Positions 6,451 to 12,821 of a DNA stretch of 40,368 nucleotides are shown here, piece after piece (the stretch's first letter is position 1; the number at the start of each line of letters is the position of its first letter). The position numbers were made by a program, and so were the translations under genes. The notes beneath the pieces were generated by a model. That model searched no databases and was not told the DNA's origin. It worked only from the letters and a program-made list of their open reading frames with translations. Source of the DNA: a virus; IMG/VR virus record IMGVR_UViG_3300036861_000380, positions 1-40,368 of that record; one strand, 5' to 3'.

Positions 6451-6899
6451 ATCTCCCTTCAGTCGTAGAGCCGCTGCGTCCGCTCAACCAGAGTCGCACG
6501 CAATGGTTCCGGGATTTTGAGATCGCGGCTGGCTTGATCAAGGCCGGCTATCCCATCGAACGCTGGCTGCACTACGCCACGGACATCCAAGTCCTGAGCG
6601 CGGTTGAGGTGGCCACCGACAAGGACGGTTCCTCGAACGGCCCGGAGTATCACCTGAGCGCCAGTCGCGCGGTCTATGTGCCCAAGTTCCACGCGGTGCG
6701 TATCGACACCAACGCTGCGAAGTGGGTTCTGGCTGAGTTTGGGCTCGATGGCGCCGAGGAAGACAACCACGTGCCCGGTGGAGTGGTTCGTAACTTCTGG
6801 CGCCCTGTGGCCTCCGGACTTGTCGGCAAGGAGTGCCGCTGCAAGGCCGAGGAAGTCGTCATCAAAGAGAACAAGGGGGATTTCATATGGCGTCCGTAG
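6447..6899 (+). CDS. Phage hypothetical protein, 150 residues
   Basis: This is one of the larger proteins of the block, with ATGA overlap at its start. It is mixed alpha/beta with tryptophans (QWFRDF, RWLHYA, FWRPV) and a late CRCKAEE motif. No catalytic signature was found. It does not look like a membrane or secreted protein. The function is unknown. Confidence 0.7.
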   Translation: MNLPSVVEPLRPLNQSRTQWFRDFEIAAGLIKAGYPIERWLHYATDIQVLSAVEVATDKDGSSNGPEYHLSASRAVYVPKFHAVRIDTNAAKWVLAEFGLDGAEEDNHVPGGVVRNFWRPVASGLVGKECRCKAEEVVIKENKGDFIWRP

Positions 6900-7024
6900 A
6901 TCTGGAGCTATTCATCGAGAAGCTCGAGGAGAGCCTCGAGAATCGCTACAACGAATGCAATGACGCTTCGGCCACGCCGAGCAGCATTCTGCTAGCCGTG
7001 AACGGGGAAGGAAATCAGACATGA
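6887..7024 (+). CDS. Small acidic protein, 45 residues
   Basis: ATG 6887 follows AAGGGGGA (6873-6880) and lies within the end of the previous gene. The 45-residue product has an acidic helix (DLELFIEKLEESLENRYNE). The stop overlaps the next ATG. No family was recognised. Confidence 0.6.
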   Translation: MASVDLELFIEKLEESLENRYNECNDASATPSSILLAVNGEGNQT

Positions 7025-7218
7025 AACGCAAAATCAAGGTCAGCAAGGGCAAGATTCCCATCCCGAAAGAGTGTCCGAAATGCGCTAGCAAGGATTTGTG
7101 CATCGACAACTGCGAGGGGATGGAATGCATGGATTGCGGTTGCTGGTTTGACACCGAGCCGGACGGCACAGTCATCTGGGCACGATTAGTCCGTCCGATT
7201 GAACTAGACCTGCTCTGA
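7021..7218 (+). CDS. Small zinc-ribbon protein
   Basis: This 65-residue protein has a basic N-terminus (KRKIKVSKGK). It is followed by CPKC (18-21) and CMDCGC (36-41), the two knuckles of a zinc ribbon, and ends in a beta strand. It starts in ATGA overlap with AAGGAAA upstream. Zinc ribbons of this size in phages often bind DNA or proteins. The target is unknown. Confidence 0.7.
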   Translation: MKRKIKVSKGKIPIPKECPKCASKDLCIDNCEGMECMDCGCWFDTEPDGTVIWARLVRPIELDLL

Positions 7219-7228
7219 GCGAGCCCGT

Positions 7229-7438
7229 ATGACTAAACACTGGCCTGAATGTGTCCCACCAGATGAGGTTGGCGCCCGCGGTAGCTGCATCTGTGACGGC
7301 AAGGGAATGGCAACGCAGACCGTCACGGGCAACTACTCCAGCGTCTGCTTTTCGTGCGATCGTCGCATGGACAATGCAGATAAACGCTGCCATCTATGCA
7401 CCGATTGCAGCACGTCGGGCAAGGAAGGTGGTCAGTGA
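7229..7438 (+). CDS. Small Cys-rich protein, possible zinc binder
   Basis: This encodes 69 residues with eight cysteines, including CIC, CFSC and CHLCTDC pairs that could hold one or two zinc ions. The ribosome site is poor. The stop is inside the next gene's GTG start region (GTGA). It resembles the neighbouring zinc-ribbon gene in layout but not in sequence. Confidence 0.6.
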   Translation: MTKHWPECVPPDEVGARGSCICDGKGMATQTVTGNYSSVCFSCDRRMDNADKRCHLCTDCSTSGKEGGQ

Positions 7439-7833
7439 ACGTTCGAATCATCCGGGTTCAAGACGCTGAGGGCCGAGGCCCCTACAAGCCCGGCATGAGC
7501 GCGCGGTGGGTCGATGCCGAGGGACCGCCACCTCCGCCCACATGGATGGAGGAATTCGGCGACGTGCGCCACCTATGCATGCCAGACGAGTGCATGGGCT
7601 GCGGGTGTCGGACGCTCGACCAATTGTTCAAGTGGTTCACGCCGACTGAACGTGTTCGATTGCATGCTTTGGGTTATCGCATCGTGACGATGTGGGTAGA
7701 TAGAATCATTGCGGAATCGCCGAATCAAGTCGTATTCGCTCGCCGCAAACCACTAGCTATGAGCGCCACAGTCCTCGCCGATGCCTATCGAGCACATCCA
7801 CAGCACAACCAACAACTATCGGAGAAGCCATGA
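7435..7833 (+). CDS. Phage hypothetical protein, 132 residues
   Basis: GTG 7435 was chosen because AAGGAAGG lies just upstream and the start overlaps the previous stop. Residues 25-40 are Pro-rich (EGPPPPPTW), a CMPDECMGCGC cluster follows at about 55-65, and the C-terminal half is a helical domain with an ALGYRIVTMWVDRII motif. The cysteine cluster may bind metal. No catalytic motif or known family was seen. Confidence 0.65.
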   Translation: MNVRIIRVQDAEGRGPYKPGMSARWVDAEGPPPPPTWMEEFGDVRHLCMPDECMGCGCRTLDQLFKWFTPTERVRLHALGYRIVTMWVDRIIAESPNQVVFARRKPLAMSATVLADAYRAHPQHNQQLSEKP

Positions 7834-8024
7834 ACTTTGATCCAATGCAGGTAAAACTCGCCGTGATCAAAGCTGCCTGTGGCATCACGGCCCTCAGTGA
7901 GATCGATTTACTCCACCGACTTGAGGAGCTGTACATCGATGGCATGAAGGCCGGCGTGGACGCCTTACGTGATGCCGCGATCGCCAAGGCGAACGCACCT
8001 ACATCCGGAGGAAGTCAGTCGTGA
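7830..8024 (+). CDS. Small phage protein, 64 residues
   Basis: It starts in ATGA overlap after GGAGAAG (7822-7828). The protein is helical (LSEIDLLHRLEELYIDGMKAG), with no cysteine cluster or membrane span. The coupling and ribosome site support a real gene. The function is unknown. Confidence 0.65.
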   Translation: MNFDPMQVKLAVIKAACGITALSEIDLLHRLEELYIDGMKAGVDALRDAAIAKANAPTSGGSQS

Positions 8025-8395
8025 AACGAGGTCGCAAGAAGTGCACGATGTATTTGCATCTGCTGAATGACAAGCTCGCTTCCTACGCACATGGTTACCT
8101 CACAATGGATGAGCGCGGCACCACAGTTGGTGACATGAAGCTGGAGATGGCCGCCGAGGTTCATAAGGCCGCCAAACGCTGCGGCATCATGGTTGGGTCT
8201 GTTAGCACGATGTGGCCGATGTGTGCCATGAGCGCGTTCCTCGAAGCCTGTGACCGGCTGAAGCCAGAAAAGACTCAGTTCGGTACTCCGAGCATTCCGT
8301 CCGCACTTGCTTTCCGCCAGGAGCAATATGGCTTGGATTTTGCTTTATCGCGGCCGGCTGGCAACGGTGCGGCCGGACCAAAGGCGGACTTGTGA
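8021..8395 (+). CDS. Phage hypothetical protein, 124 residues
   Basis: GTG 8021 follows GGAGGAAG (8007-8014) and overlaps the previous stop. The N-terminus is basic (KRGRKKCTMYLHLL). The middle is helical and Met-rich (GSVSTMWPMCAMSAFLEACDR). No known family was recognised. Confidence 0.65.
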   Translation: MKRGRKKCTMYLHLLNDKLASYAHGYLTMDERGTTVGDMKLEMAAEVHKAAKRCGIMVGSVSTMWPMCAMSAFLEACDRLKPEKTQFGTPSIPSALAFRQEQYGLDFALSRPAGNGAAGPKADL

Positions 8396-8432
8396 TTCTG
8401 GAAAGACTCCATCCAACCGTGGACGTACAACC

Positions 8433-8522
8433 ATGAACATCCTCACTTGGTGCCAACGACTTCTGACGGCTATTCGCAATCGACCGAGACTGCGACCTCG
8501 GGCGCAGAGGAGCGATCGTTGA
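8433..8522 (+). CDS. Possible leader peptide before the methyltransferase locus
   Basis: A 29-residue basic frame (MNILTWCQRLLTAIRNR...) begins at ATG 8433. Its TGA stop (8520-8522) overlaps the TTG start of the methyltransferase and lies one base before the ATG of the +1-frame gene. It would bring ribosomes to both starts, so it may serve mainly for coupling. The evidence is positional only. Confidence 0.35.
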   Translation: MNILTWCQRLLTAIRNRPRLRPRAQRSDR

Positions 8523-9328
8523 ATGTCCTCGATCTCTTCAGCGGCATTGGCGGCTTCTCCCTCGGGCTCGAGCGAGCTGGCATGCGAACCGTTGCCTTCT
8601 GTGAGCGAGACGAGTTCTGCCAAGCCGTCCTCGCCAAGCACTGGCCTGGCGTTCCCTGCTTTGAAGACATTCACGCCCTTGATGCAGGCGGACTGGGTGG
8701 GCTCGGACCTATCGACCTCATCTGCGGCGGTTATCCCTGTCAGCCCTTCAGCCACGCCGGCCCTCAAAGAGCGCATGAAGATGACCGCTATCTCTGGCCG
8801 GAGATGCGCCGAATCATTGCACTCGCGCGACCCGCTTGGGTCATTGGCGAGAACGTTGCTGGCCACATTGCCCTGGGGCTCGACAAAGTGCTCGCTGACT
8901 TGGAAGGTCTCGGCTACGCCTGCCGGCCGTTTGTTATTCCGGCTTGTGCCGTCGATGCTCCCCACCGTAGAGACCGAGTCTGGATTATTGGCCACGCCAA
9001 CAGCAAAGGCGAACCAGTTGGCTCCGTCAATGCAGAAATGGAAGTCCTGCAGGCTGTTGTGGCCAACACCAGCGGCCAGGGACTGGAAAAGCGAGAAACG
9101 CCTTCCGGAGGGTCTAGCAAAGCGCATGGCCGACGCACGAGGCTATACGCTGCCCACACAGGTCATGATTATCGATGGCGCGGATGGGGCGCTGAACCCA
9201 GCATGGGTAGAGTGGCTCATGGGGTTCCCCGCAGGATGGACAGACTTAGATCACTCGGAAACGCCGTCCTCCCAGAAATCCCAGAGCGCCTTGGATGGGC
9301 CATTATGACAGCTGCAAATAGGGCTTGA
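8519..9328 (+). CDS. C5-cytosine DNA methyltransferase (Dcm family)
   Basis: All key motifs are present in 269 residues: motif I DLFSGIGGF (5-13), the catalytic PCQ with Cys 74 in GGYPCQPFSHAG, the ENV motif at 111-113, HRRDRVW at 149-155, and the closing RVAHGVPRR...LGNAVLPEIPERLG (231-259). It should transfer methyl from S-adenosylmethionine to cytosine C5, most likely protecting phage DNA from host restriction. Specificity is not readable; the target-recognition part (161-220) is short. TTG 8519 was chosen because GAGGAG (8508-8513) lies 5 bases upstream and the family starts right before motif I. No partner restriction enzyme is visible. A second frame runs through the whole gene. Confidence 0.9.
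   Translation: MNVLDLFSGIGGFSLGLERAGMRTVAFCERDEFCQAVLAKHWPGVPCFEDIHALDAGGLGGLGPIDLICGGYPCQPFSHAGPQRAHEDDRYLWPEMRRIIALARPAWVIGENVAGHIALGLDKVLADLEGLGYACRPFVIPACAVDAPHRRDRVWIIGHANSKGEPVGSVNAEMEVLQAVVANTSGQGLEKRETPSGGSSKAHGRRTRLYAAHTGHDYRWRGWGAEPSMGRVAHGVPRRMDRLRSLGNAVLPEIPERLGWAIMTAANRA
8523..9308 (+). CDS. Overprinted +1-frame gene within the methyltransferase gene
   Basis: A 261-residue frame opens at ATG 8523, four bases after the methyltransferase start, and closes 20 bases before its end. It is Ser/Ala-rich for 80 residues. It then carries the motifs SLTWKVSATPAGRLLFRLVP, LLATPTA, PTPAARDW and LNPAWVEWLMGFPAGWTDL. I recall these motifs from stand-alone phage proteins found near Dcm genes. 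The WVEWLMGFP motif is the +1 reading of the methyltransferase GRVAHGVP motif. Both starts share one ribosome site (GAGGAG, 8508-8513). The function is unknown. It could be a true dual-coded protein or a non-coding by-product of motif conservation. Confidence 0.5.
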   Translation: MSSISSAALAASPSGSSELACEPLPSVSETSSAKPSSPSTGLAFPALKTFTPLMQADWVGSDLSTSSAAVIPVSPSATPALKERMKMTAISGRRCAESLHSRDPLGSLARTLLATLPWGSTKCSLTWKVSATPAGRLLFRLVPSMLPTVETESGLLATPTAKANQLAPSMQKWKSCRLLWPTPAARDWKSEKRLPEGLAKRMADARGYTLPTQVMIIDGADGALNPAWVEWLMGFPAGWTDLDHSETPSSQKSQSALDGPL

Positions 9329-9356
9329 CACCCTATAGGGTCTTATGGCCTAATAC
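9325..9356 (+). promoter_or_regulatory. Candidate promoter with a 12-bp palindromic operator
   Basis: A perfect -35 TTGACA (9325-9330) is followed, after 20 bases, by TAATAC (9351-9356). The palindrome ACCCTATAGGGT (9330-9341) lies between them. It sits in the only gap of this stretch, before genes 9382 and 9612; the latter encodes a small repressor-like protein. The spacer is longer than the ideal 17, so activity may depend on a regulator or on another -10 element. Confidence 0.5.
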
Positions 9357-9381
9357 TCCCACATTGAAGCGGGAGACGGAC

Positions 9382-9615
9382 ATGAACTTGGGAACACTGA
9401 TGGTCGATGGCAACGAGGTGCAGATTCTGGACAAGCTTTCGAGTGGTCCTGGCTGCCCGGTCCACACGTATCAGCTCAGCAATGGCTGGCTGTACGAGAT
9501 CGGCAATCAGTGGTACTTCGACCAGAAGCATTGCGCGGCCGGCCGACGGATGGACCGGATGAATGGGGGTTTCGAGACGGATCCCTGCAATCCGTACCGG
9601 CTGACCCAGGGATGA
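9382..9615 (+). CDS. Small phage protein, first gene after the candidate promoter
   Basis: This encodes 77 residues from ATG 9382, with GGGAGA at 9371-9376; a start at 9325 would run through the promoter-like sequence and was rejected. The protein is beta-rich (MVDGNEVQILDKL, YQLSNGWLYEIGNQWYFD). Its stop overlaps the next start (ATGA). It could be a small beta-barrel. No family was recognised. Confidence 0.65.
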   Translation: MNLGTLMVDGNEVQILDKLSSGPGCPVHTYQLSNGWLYEIGNQWYFDQKHCAAGRRMDRMNGGFETDPCNPYRLTQG

Positions 9616-9791
9616 CGGGGGGCCAGCTTCAGAGGCTGCTAGACCGCGCAGGGCTCTCCCAGCGCGGTGCAGCCAAGGCCCTTGGTATCAACGAGCGGAC
9701 GATGCGTAAGTACGTGGCAGGCGATGCGGAGATCCCCAAAGTGGTTGAACTCGCGATCGTGTGCCTGACTCAGCACGGAGAACGGAAATGA
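9612..9791 (+). CDS. Small Cro/CI-type helix-turn-helix repressor-like protein
   Basis: Fifty-nine residues form a single XRE-type DNA-binding domain: LQRLLDRAGLSQRGAAKALG (helices 1-2) and INERTMRKYVAGDAEIPK (recognition helix and beyond). There is no cleavage or dimerisation domain, so it is Cro-like in size. It lies 230 bases downstream of the palindrome ACCCTATAGGGT, a natural candidate for its operator; this is inference. Confidence 0.75.
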   Translation: MTGGQLQRLLDRAGLSQRGAAKALGINERTMRKYVAGDAEIPKVVELAIVCLTQHGERK

Positions 9792-9970
9792 AGGCTTCAG
9801 CAAGGAAGATGTTCGATGCCGGCGGCAACCTGTTCCCGCGTACGTCAGTCTGGCTAAGGCAGGATGATGATCCGCCACCGACTGGCATGTATTGCGAGTG
9901 GATGCCCTACCAGAAGGGACAGGCAGCCAAGACGGAGGCGCTGGAGGCCGCTGCAGGAAAGGCCGCGTAG
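9788..9970 (+). CDS. Small protein ending in EWMPYQKGQAAKTEALE module
   Basis: This encodes 60 residues from ATG 9788 (ATGA overlap). The last 24 residues, from EWMPYQKGQAAKTEALEAA to the end, are nearly identical to the tail of the product of 10574-10867. The N-terminal part (KMFDAGGNLFPRTSVWLR) is different. The shared tail is probably a binding module; its partner is unknown. Confidence 0.65.
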   Translation: MKASARKMFDAGGNLFPRTSVWLRQDDDPPPTGMYCEWMPYQKGQAAKTEALEAAAGKAA

Positions 9971-10213
9971 ATGAAACACGCTCGCCTCATCTCAGGGGAA
10001 TACCAAAATTGCTGGGGCGGATTCGACAACATCGCCCATGACGACGGCTCTATTAACTGGGAAGCGGCTTTCCGTGCTGACCCCGGAGTGAAGAAGTGCC
10101 CTGGCTGCGGTGAATTCTACTGGGATGAGGCGGACGTGATGGAGTGCACCAACGAGGCGTGCAAACAGCAGTTCGGGAACAAAGCGAAACAGAACAATGG
10201 AGAAGTGCGATGA
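9971..10213 (+). CDS. Zinc-ribbon phage protein
   Basis: This 80-residue protein starts directly after the previous stop. Residues 42-66 contain CPGC and, 15 residues on, CTNEAC, which form a C4 zinc ribbon; the tail is basic (FGNKAKQNNGEVR). The N-terminus has an aromatic motif NCWGGFDNIAH. It is likely a small DNA- or protein-binding factor. Confidence 0.65.
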   Translation: MKHARLISGEYQNCWGGFDNIAHDDGSINWEAAFRADPGVKKCPGCGEFYWDEADVMECTNEACKQQFGNKAKQNNGEVR

Positions 10214-10572
10214 ATGACATTCGACCAAGCGCCTTCGTGAACATGGGCCAGCCCATGTGCTTCCGATGGGGAAAGAGCGAGATTGAATGGCTGGCACTCG
10301 CCTACGTTCAGGTGCTCGCCAAGGATGGAGACACATGGAAGAAGCTATCGAGAGAACGGGTTTACGAGTTGCTCTCTGATAAGGAAAAAAGATTCGTCCA
10401 CGACATGCTCACGAGCGATTTTGATGTTTATCAGCACTGGTTCGAGTCTGTCAGCAACCAGATTACCGATGCTGCTGGAGCGTTTGGCGTAGGCGGTTTC
10501 TGGAACGAGTATCAATACAAGAGATGCAACGCTCCCAGCGCAAACCCGAGTCAATCAACAGAGGAGAAGTGA
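10210..10572 (+). CDS. Phage hypothetical protein, 120 residues
   Basis: ATG 10210 overlaps the stop of the zinc-ribbon gene (ATGA). The protein is mostly helical, with FRWGKSEIEWLALAYVQVLA at 18-37 and a WKKLSRERVYELL segment. A Cys/Ser-rich tail follows. No catalytic motif was seen. The function is unknown. Confidence 0.65.
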   Translation: MNDIRPSAFVNMGQPMCFRWGKSEIEWLALAYVQVLAKDGDTWKKLSRERVYELLSDKEKRFVHDMLTSDFDVYQHWFESVSNQITDAAGAFGVGGFWNEYQYKRCNAPSANPSQSTEEK

Positions 10573-10573
10573 A

Positions 10574-10867
10574 GTGATCAAACCGACGATTGGCCGAGTG
10601 GTCTGGTATTACCCGCCCGGAGTGGCAGGCAACGGCGACACGCAGCCCTGCAGCGCGCAGATAGCTTTCATCCACACGGACAACAATGTGAATTTGGGAT
10701 ACTTCGACCCCAATGGTGTGGCGAAGAATGCCACATCTGTCTATCTACATCCCGGCGATGATATTGCCCCTCGCCCGACTTCGAATTTCGCGGAGTGGAT
10801 GCCATATCAGAAAGGACAGGCTGCCAAGACTGAAGCTCTCGAAGCTGCGGGCGGTAAGGTGGCATAA
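10574..10867 (+). CDS. Phage protein with VNL beta domain and EWMPYQKGQAAKTEALE tail
   Basis: This encodes 97 residues from GTG 10574 behind GAGGAGAAG. Residues 1-70 are a beta-rich domain opening with PTIGRVVWYYPPG. I recall this domain from many phage hypothetical proteins. The C-terminus from about residue 74 repeats the module of the 9788 protein, with many silent base differences between the two copies. That pattern implies selection on the protein sequence. The stop TAA overlaps a following ATG (TAATG). Confidence 0.75.
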   Translation: MIKPTIGRVVWYYPPGVAGNGDTQPCSAQIAFIHTDNNVNLGYFDPNGVAKNATSVYLHPGDDIAPRPTSNFAEWMPYQKGQAAKTEALEAAGGKVA

Positions 10868-10983
10868 TGAACGTAGGTCGGCCGGAGAGATCGCCCCCGC
10901 CCAGCAAGCCAGAACAGCTTTCGGATGCCGTCCTGCGTGACCATCGCCATGAAGCTGTCTCCGCTGGTGGCGCATGCGCCTAA
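10867..10983 (+). CDS. Possible small gene, 38 residues
   Basis: A short frame starts by TAATG overlap with the previous gene and would encode a Pro/Ser-rich then helical peptide (KPEQLSDAVLRDHRHEAVSAG). This fits the coupling style of the operon, but there are no motifs and the gene is short. It otherwise lies in a 153-base gap (10868-11020). Confidence 0.35.
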   Translation: MNVGRPERSPPPSKPEQLSDAVLRDHRHEAVSAGGACA

Positions 10984-11020
10984 CACGGGTACCCCTCTCC
11001 GCCCGACCTGCTTACCAACT

Positions 11021-11206
11021 ATGAGCAAATCCATGAAAGAGCAGCAGTACATCGACACCACCAATCTTGCAAAGGTCAGAATTGCGGTCAATGTCGTGCG
11101 TGATACGTTGGCGATGAATTCCGATGAGGAGGCCCATCGATCCACGGCTCTGAGAGCACTGCTCAATTGGCAGGAAAGGCTCGAAGCCCTTGTCCGGGCA
11201 CAGTGA
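11021..11206 (+). CDS. Small helical phage protein
   Basis: This encodes 61 residues from ATG 11021. An in-frame ATG at 10925 would prepend a low-quality Pro-rich stretch and was not used. No strong ribosome site precedes either start; ATG 11033 is another option. The product is helical with the motif VVRDTLAMNSDEEAHRSTAL and a WQERLEALV end. The function is unknown. Confidence 0.55.
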   Translation: MSKSMKEQQYIDTTNLAKVRIAVNVVRDTLAMNSDEEAHRSTALRALLNWQERLEALVRAQ

Positions 11207-11223
11207 TAACTCAGGAGCAGAAC

Positions 11224-11508
11224 ATGTTTAGCGATATGAAGATGGGGCTTCCACAACCGACCGAACCGGTTACGTCGCTCAACGAGATGCGTATTGCCAT
11301 CGAGCAAGGTGCGCGCGATAGCAGCCTGATCCATCAGGCCATGGAGTCCGCGCGCTATCAAGGGCTGAGCGGCGAGGACAAATACGTCCTACTGGCGTAC
11401 CACGCTCTGTTGGTGCTGGAAGACTTCCACAAGCGAACTCTGCGCTTTATGGAACTGTCGCCGTCAGTGCCTATGATCCTGAAGACCGATGGAACGGTGC
11501 AGGAATGA
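11224..11508 (+). CDS. Small helical phage protein, 94 residues
   Basis: ATG 11224 follows CAGGAGCAG (11211-11219). An upstream in-frame frame from 11167 overlaps the previous gene and was rejected. Residues 17-75 are helical (LNEMRIAIEQGARDSSLIHQ). The gene overlaps the next start (ATGA). No known family was recognised. Confidence 0.65.
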   Translation: MFSDMKMGLPQPTEPVTSLNEMRIAIEQGARDSSLIHQAMESARYQGLSGEDKYVLLAYHALLVLEDFHKRTLRFMELSPSVPMILKTDGTVQE

Positions 11509-12011
11509 CAAATCCGGACGATCGTTTGGCCCGTATCCGCGCCGGTACTGCGATAGGCCCTGCGGATGCGGAGTGGCTGCTGGGCGAAGTCGAGCAGCTG
11601 CGCGGCAACTTGAGTCTGGCCGAGGAAGGCTTGGCAGCGGCGACGCAGGAAGTGCAGCGCCTACAGCACGCCCTGAGTTTCTGGATGCCGTGCGTGCCAG
11701 ACCCAGGCGAGGTTATGGTGGGAGCCTGCGAGCGACTCATGGATGATGCCATGCTGCTGGCTGGCCATGACGGACCAGACGAGAAGTCCGCTGAGGCGCT
11801 TGGCTGGATCAAGCTGCAACCGCCGGCGTCCGAACCGAGAACGTGTACGTGCAAGTCGGTGAAAACTAATTTGGCGCACCTACCGCCGATGGTTGTTCCC
11901 GACGAAAATTGTCCTGCGCACAGAGCGAATGCACAAAAATCGGGAGCGGGCCATAGTGCTGAATACGATCTTACAGTCGTGCGAACTGCGGGTACTGGCG
12001 ACCCGCTCTGA
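11505..12011 (+). CDS. Last rightward gene; helical, Cys-containing protein
   Basis: This encodes 168 residues. Residues 20-55 form a coiled coil (LLGEVEQLRGNLSLAEEGLA), and a C-terminal segment has CTCKSV and a distant Cys/His (NCPAH), possibly a zinc site. It ends the + strand operon. The 56 bases to the convergent membrane gene hold a GGCGCC palindrome but no clear rho-independent terminator. Confidence 0.65.
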   Translation: MTNPDDRLARIRAGTAIGPADAEWLLGEVEQLRGNLSLAEEGLAAATQEVQRLQHALSFWMPCVPDPGEVMVGACERLMDDAMLLAGHDGPDEKSAEALGWIKLQPPASEPRTCTCKSVKTNLAHLPPMVVPDENCPAHRANAQKSGAGHSAEYDLTVVRTAGTGDPL

Positions 12012-12067
12012 GAGAACCAAACGTATGACTGAAGGCGCCTGAACGCTCATAGTGGAGAATGAAGTCT

Positions 12068-12214
12068 TTAGCTGAACGAGTGACTAACGAATAGCCAATA
12101 TGCTGCGACGCAGGCAAGCCCTGCCCACCCAAGCGAGATCTTCGCAGAAGGAACATTGAGCGCTGCGAGCACGAACAAGACGAAGGCGGCGACGAGCAGG
12201 ATCAGTCCGACCAT
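12068..12214 (-). CDS. Small two-span membrane protein, holin-like partner
   Basis: A leftward frame of 48 residues starts at ATG (12212-12214), eight bases after the stop of the holin-candidate gene, with AGGTG just upstream of its start. It has two hydrophobic segments (2-20 and 29-43) with a short polar link. Its position at the end of the lysis cassette makes it a candidate holin or antiholin. The call depends on composition and context. Confidence 0.55.
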   Translation of the reverse strand: MVGLILLVAAFVLFVLAALNVPSAKISLGWAGLACVAAYWLFVSHSFS

Positions 12215-12222
12215 GGGGGCAC

Positions 12223-12744
12223 CTATTTGGTTGCAGCAATTTTGTTCAAAGCATCAGACTTGCTGGCGGATCCGGCACTTGATCCGTAGTAGTAGGCGAC
12301 AATTCCTGTCCACGCGGTTCCGAGCGAGCCCAGCAGCACCAGTAGCGCCTCTCCCCCGCCGTCCTTCGGAACGCCTCCGTGGAGCATCCAGCCCAGGACA
12401 GAGAAGAAGCCCAGCGTGATCCCGAAGGCCAGGATCATGGGCGTCCAATCCTTCAGCGCCATTTCCCGAGCTCGAGCGCTCGCCCGATCGTCGGCGGCAA
12501 TCTTCTCCTCTTCCACGCCCAAGTCTGCCAAATGCTGCCGGAAATCAGTCTCGACCTTCTTGAGCGCGAGGAGCGTTTGCGGGTCACCGGAGAGAATGGC
12601 CGCCTCGGCCGCTTTGGGGTCACCTGCGCCGAGTTCCTTGGCAATGAAGCTCCCAGCCGCGGCTCCCAACGGACCGCCCAGAGCGCCTCCCAGAAGTGGA
12701 GCTACGGTGCTGATGATGCGCCTGGCTGAATCCGAAAATGACAT
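12223..12744 (-). CDS. 3TM-type phage holin candidate
   Basis: This 173-residue protein matches the layout I know for the GTA/3TM holin family. It has a Gly/Ala-rich amphipathic N-terminus (13-35), a charged helical stretch with KKVETDF and DDRASARARE, then membrane spans at about 102-121 and 133-151, and the ending YYYGSSAGSASK. It would form the inner-membrane lesion that releases the endolysin. Its ATG overlaps the TAA of the displaced endolysin end (TAATG), showing the two genes were once directly coupled. Confidence 0.75.
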   Translation of the reverse strand: MSFSDSARRIISTVAPLLGGALGGPLGAAAGSFIAKELGAGDPKAAEAAILSGDPQTLLALKKVETDFRQHLADLGVEEEKIAADDRASARAREMALKDWTPMILAFGITLGFFSVLGWMLHGGVPKDGGGEALLVLLGSLGTAWTGIVAYYYGSSAGSASKSDALNKIAATK

Positions 12745-12800
12745 TATTGGAACGCCTCTATAGCTGTTTGAATCACTCGATTCGTCCAGCCTTTGCCGAA
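12744..12800 (-). pseudogene. Displaced original 3' end of the endolysin gene
   Basis: These 57 bases encode FGKGWTNRVIQTAIEAFQ plus a TAA that overlaps the holin start. It is the natural C-terminus for a GH108 endolysin, now cut off from the rest of the gene by the homing endonuclease insert. A second, recoded copy (FGKGWLARVISTAIEAFG plus TGA, 13429-13485) completes the present endolysin. By hand count, 14 of 18 residues match but only about 61% of bases. Confidence 0.85.
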
Positions 12801-12806
12801 GGTTTT

Positions 12807-12815
12807 TGATACAAT
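12807..12815 (+). promoter_or_regulatory. Possible extended -10 promoter for the homing endonuclease
   Basis: TGATACAAT fits the extended -10 form TGnTATAAT. Transcription would begin about 7 bases later, near the ATG at 12822, giving an almost leaderless message. No good -35 is visible and none is required for this class. The call is tentative. Confidence 0.35.
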
Positions 12816-12821
12816 GTAACC

